DNA from: Halobacillus litoralis
GTDB lineage: Bacteria > Bacillota > Bacilli > Bacillales > Halobacillaceae
DNA: 64,000 nt
Assembly (NCBI RefSeq): GCF_009856355.1
Contig: NZ_WMEW01000012.1
Span: forward strand, 59,335-123,334
Direction of reading: 5' to 3'
Every line of letters begins with the position of its first letter. Positions within the stretch are counted from its first letter, which is position 1. Under the pieces are notes generated by a model. The model did no database searches. It was not told the DNA's origin and saw only the letters and a list, made by a program, of their open reading frames with translations. Made by a program: the position numbers and the translations under genes. Below are positions 60,244 through 64,000 of this stretch, piece after piece.

Positions 60244-61974
60244 ATGAGCTACCAGGCTTTATATCGTGTATGGCGTCCCCGGGATTTTGAAGGTGTCGTT
60301 GGGCAATCGCATATTACGCGGACACTGCAGAACGCAATTGTACAGGAAAAGTTTTCACATGCGTATTTATTTTCCGGACCCAGGGGAACGGGGAAAACGA
60401 GTGCGGCCAAGATTTTTGCCAAGGCCGTTAACTGCGAACGCTCCCCTGTAAAAGAACCTTGTAATGAATGTGATGCCTGCCTCGGCATTCAGGACGGCTC
60501 CATATCTGATGTCATTGAGATTGACGCCGCCTCCAACAACGGAGTGGAGCAGATCCGTGAGATCAGGGATAAAGTCAAATATGCTCCAAGTGCGGTGCCG
60601 TACAAAGTCTACATTATTGATGAGGTGCACATGCTTTCCATGGGTGCGTTCAACGCTCTGTTGAAAACGTTGGAGGAACCGCCGAAGCATGTCATCTTTA
60701 TTCTGGCGACGACCGAACCACATAAAATTCCGTTGACGATCATATCCAGATGTCAGCGTTTCGATTTCAAACGGATTTCCCAGAAGTCGATGGTCGACCG
60801 CATGGTGAAGATCACAGCGGCAGAAGAGATCGCCGTGGCTTCTGAAGCCTTGGAAATCATTGCTCTTACGGCAGAAGGCGGTATGCGTGATGCCTTGAGT
60901 TTGTTGGACCAGGCTGTTTCCTACAGTGAAGAGGAAGTTACGATGGATGATGTCCTGGCAGTAACCGGATCTGTATCACAGGCCAGGCTGACAGCTGTCT
61001 TGAGAGCTTTGAACGACCAGGATGCCCGGACGGCCCTTGAAGCGGTTGACGATCTCATCCAGCAGGGGAAAGACCCCGGTCGTTTCGTATTCGATCTGAT
61101 CTACTACTTGAGGGATCTGCTGCTGTATCAAAGTGCTCCGGATCTGGAACACAACCTTGAGCGGGCTATTCCGGATGACTCGTTCCGGACCCTGTCCGCA
61201 GAGTTGTCACCAGGCTGGATCCAGCAGGCTATCCGGGAATTGAATCACTGCCAGCAGGAGATGAAGTGGACGACAAGTCCGAAAGTCTTCATAGAAATCG
61301 CCATGCTGAACATGGTCGAAGTGCAGGCTGGACCCCAGGTATCCCAGGCGGCGGATTCCAGTGCGGTTGAAAAGCTGTCAGGGAAGATTCAGGAGCTTGA
61401 GAAACAGCTGGCTGCCTTAAAAGAAAATGGTCCGGCCCCGCAGGCAGCCGCCCAGCCTGCTAAAAAACGCGCGCCTGCAAAATCAGGTAGAAAAGGGTAT
61501 AATGTTCCATATGAGCGGATCAGACAGGTGCTCAGTGAAGCTTCCAAGGAAGAGATCAAAAATATCCAGGGCCGATGGGCCGACTTTATGGAAGCACTCA
61601 AACAGCAGAATGCGCCGGCCCATGCCACCCTGTTGAACAGTAAACCACGGGCTGCCTCATCGAAAGCGCTCGTTCTGGCTTTCCGTTACGACATTCACTG
61701 CTCGCTGGCTCTGGAGCACCAAAAGACCATTGAGCCGCTTTTGACGGAGTATGCTGGAAAGCCGATGACAATCATCCCTATTCCTGAACCGAACTGGCAG
61801 GAATTGAGGGAGGAATATGTCCGCAAGCAGAAACAGACGCCGGATGAAGCATCGGAAGTGGATGTGGAAGAAGACGGGGATGTTGAAAGCGTCCCGCAGC
61901 AGCCTCAGGAAGACCCGCATATTTCAGAAGCCCGTAAACATTTCGGAGACGATCTGATTGAATTTCAGGATTAA
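60244..61974 (+). CDS. dnaX: DNA polymerase III gamma/tau subunit
   Basis: A 576-residue clamp-loader subunit. Walker A is GPRGTGKTS (46-54), and the zinc module has CERSPVKEPCNECDAC. DEVHMLS is the Walker B region, and SRCQRFDFKR is sensor-like. The linker (about 395-455) is rich in Ala, Pro and Lys, and the acidic tail contacts other replisome parts. The start ATG 60244 follows AAGGGAGAA. I see no A-run frameshift signal of the E. coli type. Confidence 0.97.
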   Translation: MSYQALYRVWRPRDFEGVVGQSHITRTLQNAIVQEKFSHAYLFSGPRGTGKTSAAKIFAKAVNCERSPVKEPCNECDACLGIQDGSISDVIEIDAASNNGVEQIREIRDKVKYAPSAVPYKVYIIDEVHMLSMGAFNALLKTLEEPPKHVIFILATTEPHKIPLTIISRCQRFDFKRISQKSMVDRMVKITAAEEIAVASEALEIIALTAEGGMRDALSLLDQAVSYSEEEVTMDDVLAVTGSVSQARLTAVLRALNDQDARTALEAVDDLIQQGKDPGRFVFDLIYYLRDLLLYQSAPDLEHNLERAIPDDSFRTLSAELSPGWIQQAIRELNHCQQEMKWTTSPKVFIEIAMLNMVEVQAGPQVSQAADSSAVEKLSGKIQELEKQLAALKENGPAPQAAAQPAKKRAPAKSGRKGYNVPYERIRQVLSEASKEEIKNIQGRWADFMEALKQQNAPAHATLLNSKPRAASSKALVLAFRYDIHCSLALEHQKTIEPLLTEYAGKPMTIIPIPEPNWQELREEYVRKQKQTPDEASEVDVEEDGDVESVPQQPQEDPHISEARKHFGDDLIEFQD

Positions 61975-61998
61975 CGATCACAAGAGGAGGAATGCCCC

Positions 61999-62316
61999 AT
62001 GCGTGGTGGTGGAAACATGAACAATATGATGAAACAGATGCAGAAAATGCAGAAGAAAATGATGAAGGCTCAGGAAGAGCTTTATGAGATGACCTTTGAA
62101 GCTTCTGCAGGAGGCGGCATGGTTAAAGTGACAGCAAACGGGAAAAAGGAAATTACGGATGTTGCCATTGATGAGGAAGTTGTCGATCCGGATGATGTAG
62201 AAATGCTTCAGGATCTCATCATTACGGCAACGAACGATGTAATCAAGCAAGTGGACGACAAGACTAATGATACTATGGGACAATTCACGAAAGGGATGCC
62301 TGGAGGAATGTTCTAG
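61999..62316 (+). CDS. ebfC: YbaB/EbfC nucleoid-associated protein
   Basis: A 105-residue DNA-binding protein (B. subtilis YaaK) with a methionine-rich N-terminal helix ([19 protein letters not shown]), the core [15 protein letters not shown] and the conserved [14 protein letters not shown]. It sits between dnaX and recR, as in nearly all bacteria. The ATG at 61999 has AGAGGAGGA. Confidence 0.96.
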   Translation: MRGGGNMNNMMKQMQKMQKKMMKAQEELYEMTFEASAGGGMVKVTANGKKEITDVAIDEEVVDPDDVEMLQDLIITATNDVIKQVDDKTNDTMGQFTKGMPGGMF

Positions 62317-62327
62317 GAGGAATTCTC

Positions 62328-62924
62328 ATGTATTACCCGGAACCAATATCAAAACTGATTGACAGTTTTACAAAGCTGCCAGGGATCGGTCCGAAAACGG
62401 CGGTCCGCCTGGCTTTTTTCGTGCTGGAGATGGAAGAAGATGATGTGCTTGATTTTGCCAAGTCCCTCGTCAATGCCAAACGTGAGCTGACTCACTGCTC
62501 GATCTGCGGCCACATTACAGATCAGGACCCGTGCTCCATCTGTCAGGATGAATCGCGGGATGCCAAACTGATTTGTGTTGTGCAGGATCCTAAAGATGTA
62601 ATCGCCATGGAGAAGATGAAGGAATTCAGCGGGAAGTACCACGTGCTTCACGGGGCGATTTCACCGATGGACGGTATCGGACCGGAGGATATCAATGTAG
62701 CGGGTCTGATCAACCGTCTGAAGGACGAAGGGGTGGAAGAACTGATTCTGGCTACCAACCCCAATATTGAAGGGGAAGCCACAGCCATGTACATTTCCCG
62801 CCTCGTTAAACCTTCAGGAATCCGGATGACAAGGATTGCCCACGGACTTCCGGTCGGCGGCGACCTGGAGTATGCCGATGAAGTAACGTTGTCGAAAGCA
62901 TTGGAAGGACGCAGAGAACTATAG
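62328..62924 (+). CDS. recR: recombination protein RecR
   Basis: A 198-residue DNA-binding ring protein working with RecF and RecO. The N-terminal HhH ([15 protein letters not shown]), the zinc finger [16 protein letters not shown] and the Toprim domain (CVVQDPKDV ... [13 protein letters not shown]) are present. The ATG at 62328 follows AGGAGGAA. It is in one operon with ebfC and yaaL. Confidence 0.98.
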   Translation: MYYPEPISKLIDSFTKLPGIGPKTAVRLAFFVLEMEEDDVLDFAKSLVNAKRELTHCSICGHITDQDPCSICQDESRDAKLICVVQDPKDVIAMEKMKEFSGKYHVLHGAISPMDGIGPEDINVAGLINRLKDEGVEELILATNPNIEGEATAMYISRLVKPSGIRMTRIAHGLPVGGDLEYADEVTLSKALEGRREL

Positions 62925-62933
62925 AAGAAGGTG

Positions 62934-63155
62934 ATGGATTTGTTCGGTAAACAGAAGAAATTAAAAAAAGAAATGGATCAGGAGCTCCTTGTCCGTATCA
63001 GGAAGATGAAATACGAATGGGAAAGCCTGGACACCATTATCGAACAAAGCATTGAACCGAGTGAAGAAGGTTTGAACGATCTTGCTTTAGTGAAAGCGAA
63101 ATACTTCTATCTATTAAGAGAAGCAAGGTATAGAGGCATCAACGCATTGTCCTGA
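62934..63155 (+). CDS. yaaL: DUF2508 family protein YaaL
   Basis: A 73-residue charged, helical protein with KKEMDQELLVRIRKMKYEW and the family end AKYFYLLREARYRGI. It is always between recR and bofA in Bacillaceae; its function is unknown. The ATG at 62934 is very close to its AGAAGG, so the TTG at 62940 (spacing 6 from AAGGTG) could be the real start. Confidence 0.88.
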   Translation: MDLFGKQKKLKKEMDQELLVRIRKMKYEWESLDTIIEQSIEPSEEGLNDLALVKAKYFYLLREARYRGINALS

Positions 63156-63168
63156 ACCTTTGTACTAG

Positions 63169-63227
63169 CCCTCTGTCTGATTTCATATACTGTTTCTACA
63201 GCAGTCAATCAGACAGGGGGTTTTTTT
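63169..63227 (+). terminator. terminator after yaaL that contains the bofA ribosome-binding site
   Basis: A 14-bp stem (63169-63182 with 63207-63220; one G-T pair) has a 24-nt loop and seven Ts, immediately followed by the bofA ATG. The right arm ends in CAGGGGG, the only Shine-Dalgarno-like sequence for bofA. A CATATACT in the loop resembles a sigma-E -10 box. Confidence 0.8.
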
Positions 63228-63491
63228 ATGGATCCGGTACTGGTCGTTTTATTGTTGAGTCTCGCTGTACCTCTTTTGTTGATTACAGGTATGCCTGCCA
63301 AGCCGTTGAAGTGGGTGGGGGCTGTGCTTACGCGGTTAATTGTTGCGGTGATCCTCTTGTTTTTCGTGAATCTGTTTGGAGCGCAGTTCGGCCTGCATAT
63401 TCCCATTAATGGATTCACAGCTGGTGTGTCCCTTGTGTTAGGACTCCCCGGTGTATTATCGTTAACAGCCATTCATATCTGGATCTTATAA
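63228..63491 (+). CDS. bofA: pro-sigma-K processing inhibitor BofA
   Basis: An 87-residue membrane protein with two to three helices. The conserved end NGFTAGVSLVLGLPGVLSLTAIHIWIL carries the residues that, in B. subtilis, plug the active site of the intramembrane protease SpoIVFB, holding back sigma-K in the mother cell. The ATG at 63228 lies right after the T-run of the preceding hairpin. Confidence 0.95.
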   Translation: MDPVLVVLLLSLAVPLLLITGMPAKPLKWVGAVLTRLIVAVILLFFVNLFGAQFGLHIPINGFTAGVSLVLGLPGVLSLTAIHIWIL

Positions 63492-63520
63492 AAGCGGCGG
63501 GTTTCCTGCCGCTTTTATCT
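63489..63520 (+). terminator. terminator after bofA
   Basis: AAAAGCGGC and GCCGCTTTT arms with an 8-nt loop. Confidence 0.85.
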
Positions 63521-63556
63521 ATGGAAAAAGAAATTAACAAAATAATGATAAAGGTA

Positions 63557-63767
63557 TTGCAATAGATTCATATCCGTGATAAATTATTACTTGTCGCTTT
63601 AAGAGAGCGATGCGGTGTTGAAAGACGCCGAAACAAATCACGAAAAAGTTGTTGACATTAACAACCCAGCGTGATAAATTAATATTTGTCGCCAAAAACG
63701 ACAGCAACAACGCTTTCTCAACTTCATCAAAAAAGTTGTTGACATGAAAATCAACACATGATAAGAT
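63557..63767 (+). promoter_or_regulatory. three tandem rRNA promoters
   Basis: P1 is TTGCAA-17-TAAATT (63557-63585), P2 TTGACA-17-TAAATT (63652-63680) and P3 TTGACA-17-TAAGAT (63739-63767). Each -10 is preceded by GTGA or ATGA and followed about 10 bases later by GTCGC, so the modules look duplicated. GTCGC-type start regions suit growth-rate control. Confidence 0.9.
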
Positions 63768-63802
63768 GATTAAGTCGCTGTTTTCAAACGGCAGACAACA
63801 TT

Positions 63803-63817
63803 TGATCTTTGAAAACT
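63803..63817 (+). promoter_or_regulatory. boxA antitermination site of the rRNA leader
   Basis: TGATCTTTGAAAACT fits the Bacillus rrn boxA bound by NusB-S10, placed about 95 bases before 16S. The rest of the leader (63818-63911) holds sequence for 16S processing and no open frame. Confidence 0.75.
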
Positions 63818-63911
63818 GAACGAACCAACCAGTACGTCAAAACATTTCTTCTTTAATGAAGGAATTCGAAACAAAGCACATTCGGTGTGCAGATGAGCAA
63901 GTCAAACTACT

Positions 63912-64000
63912 TTTATGGAGAGTTTGATCCTGGCTCAGGACGAACGCTGGCGGCGTGCCTAATACATGCAAGTCGAGCGCGGGAAGCGAGCGGATCCCTT
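63912..64000 (+). rRNA. rrs: 16S ribosomal RNA, 5' end
   Basis: The gene begins near TTTATGGAGAGTTTGATCC and includes the universal primer site AGAGTTTGATCCTGGCTCAG. It is cut by the window edge after about 89 bases. The variable region GAGCGCGGGAAGCGAGCGGA resembles Halobacillus-group sequences. This operon follows bofA, as rrnA does in B. subtilis. Confidence 0.98.

Overview
This window is a chromosomal origin region of a Gram-positive, spore-forming member of the Bacillaceae. The gene order rpsR-ssbA-rpsF-ychF ... parB-parA-noc ... rsmG-mnmG-mnmE-khpB-yidC-rnpA-rpmH-oriC-dnaA-dnaN-yaaA-recF-remB-gyrB-gyrA-yaaC-guaB-dacA-pdxST-serS ... tadA-SRP RNA-dnaX-ebfC-recR-yaaL-bofA-rrn is the classic Bacillus oriC order. 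The first bases of the 16S rRNA at the right edge and the many acidic protein tails suggest a moderately halophilic genus such as Halobacillus or Thalassobacillus. That genus call is inference from memory of 16S sequences, not a search.

Left arm (1-26410, mostly minus strand, transcribed away from the origin). It opens with the 3' end of an nsrR-like repressor gene, then the S6-SSB-S18 operon, ychF, yyzM, a MscS channel, a YkvI-like transporter, the sporulation gene yyaC, a DUF554 protein and parB/parA/noc. A block of about 10.4 kb (9419-19781) separates noc from rsmG, which are close neighbours in Bacillus subtilis. It carries a GNAT acetyltransferase, splA-splB (UV repair of spore DNA), a structured 580-bp non-coding stretch between duplicated terminators, a three-subunit nutrient germinant receptor operon, a divergent cassette of small membrane protein + DUF3231 + membrane protein, an SDR oxidoreductase, a Nei-type DNA glycosylase and a small phosphoesterase. 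Most of its recognisable genes serve spore formation, germination or DNA repair.

Origin (26297-28499). DnaA boxes lie on both sides of dnaA. The dnaA-dnaN gap holds a perfect box, a run of DnaA-trio-like triplets and an AT-only unwinding element in the order known from B. subtilis. More DnaA boxes sit between mnmE and khpB and just after dnaN. Three parS-like sites of decreasing quality are at 11388, 53556 and 9415.

Right arm (28500-64000, mostly plus strand). Replication and topoisomerase genes are followed by yaaC (minus), guaB, dacA, the PLP synthase pdxST and a T-box-controlled serS. Next come tRNA-Ser(UGA), a convergent tRNA-Arg(CCU) and two deoxynucleoside kinases. An accessory stretch (45479-59136) holds a NUDIX hydrolase, an NAD(P)-binding protein, molybdate transporter genes modAB without an ATPase, an M50-like membrane protein, a tiny YjcZ-type sporulation protein and an aldehyde dehydrogenase. 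It continues with queF under a preQ1 riboswitch, acsA, an NCS2 permease, a lysine/ornithine N-hydroxylase, a PfpI-type stress protein with a SigB-like promoter, a DUF3891 protein and the spore-cortex enzyme YaaH/SleL. The conserved block tadA-SRP RNA-dnaX-ebfC-recR-yaaL-bofA then leads into an rRNA operon with three tandem promoters. No CRISPR array, prophage or recognisable insertion sequence was seen. I did not find an obviously new multi-gene system. The best leads are the germinant-receptor-linked cassette, the yaaL-bofA terminator/SD overlap and the DnaA-box cluster outside oriC.
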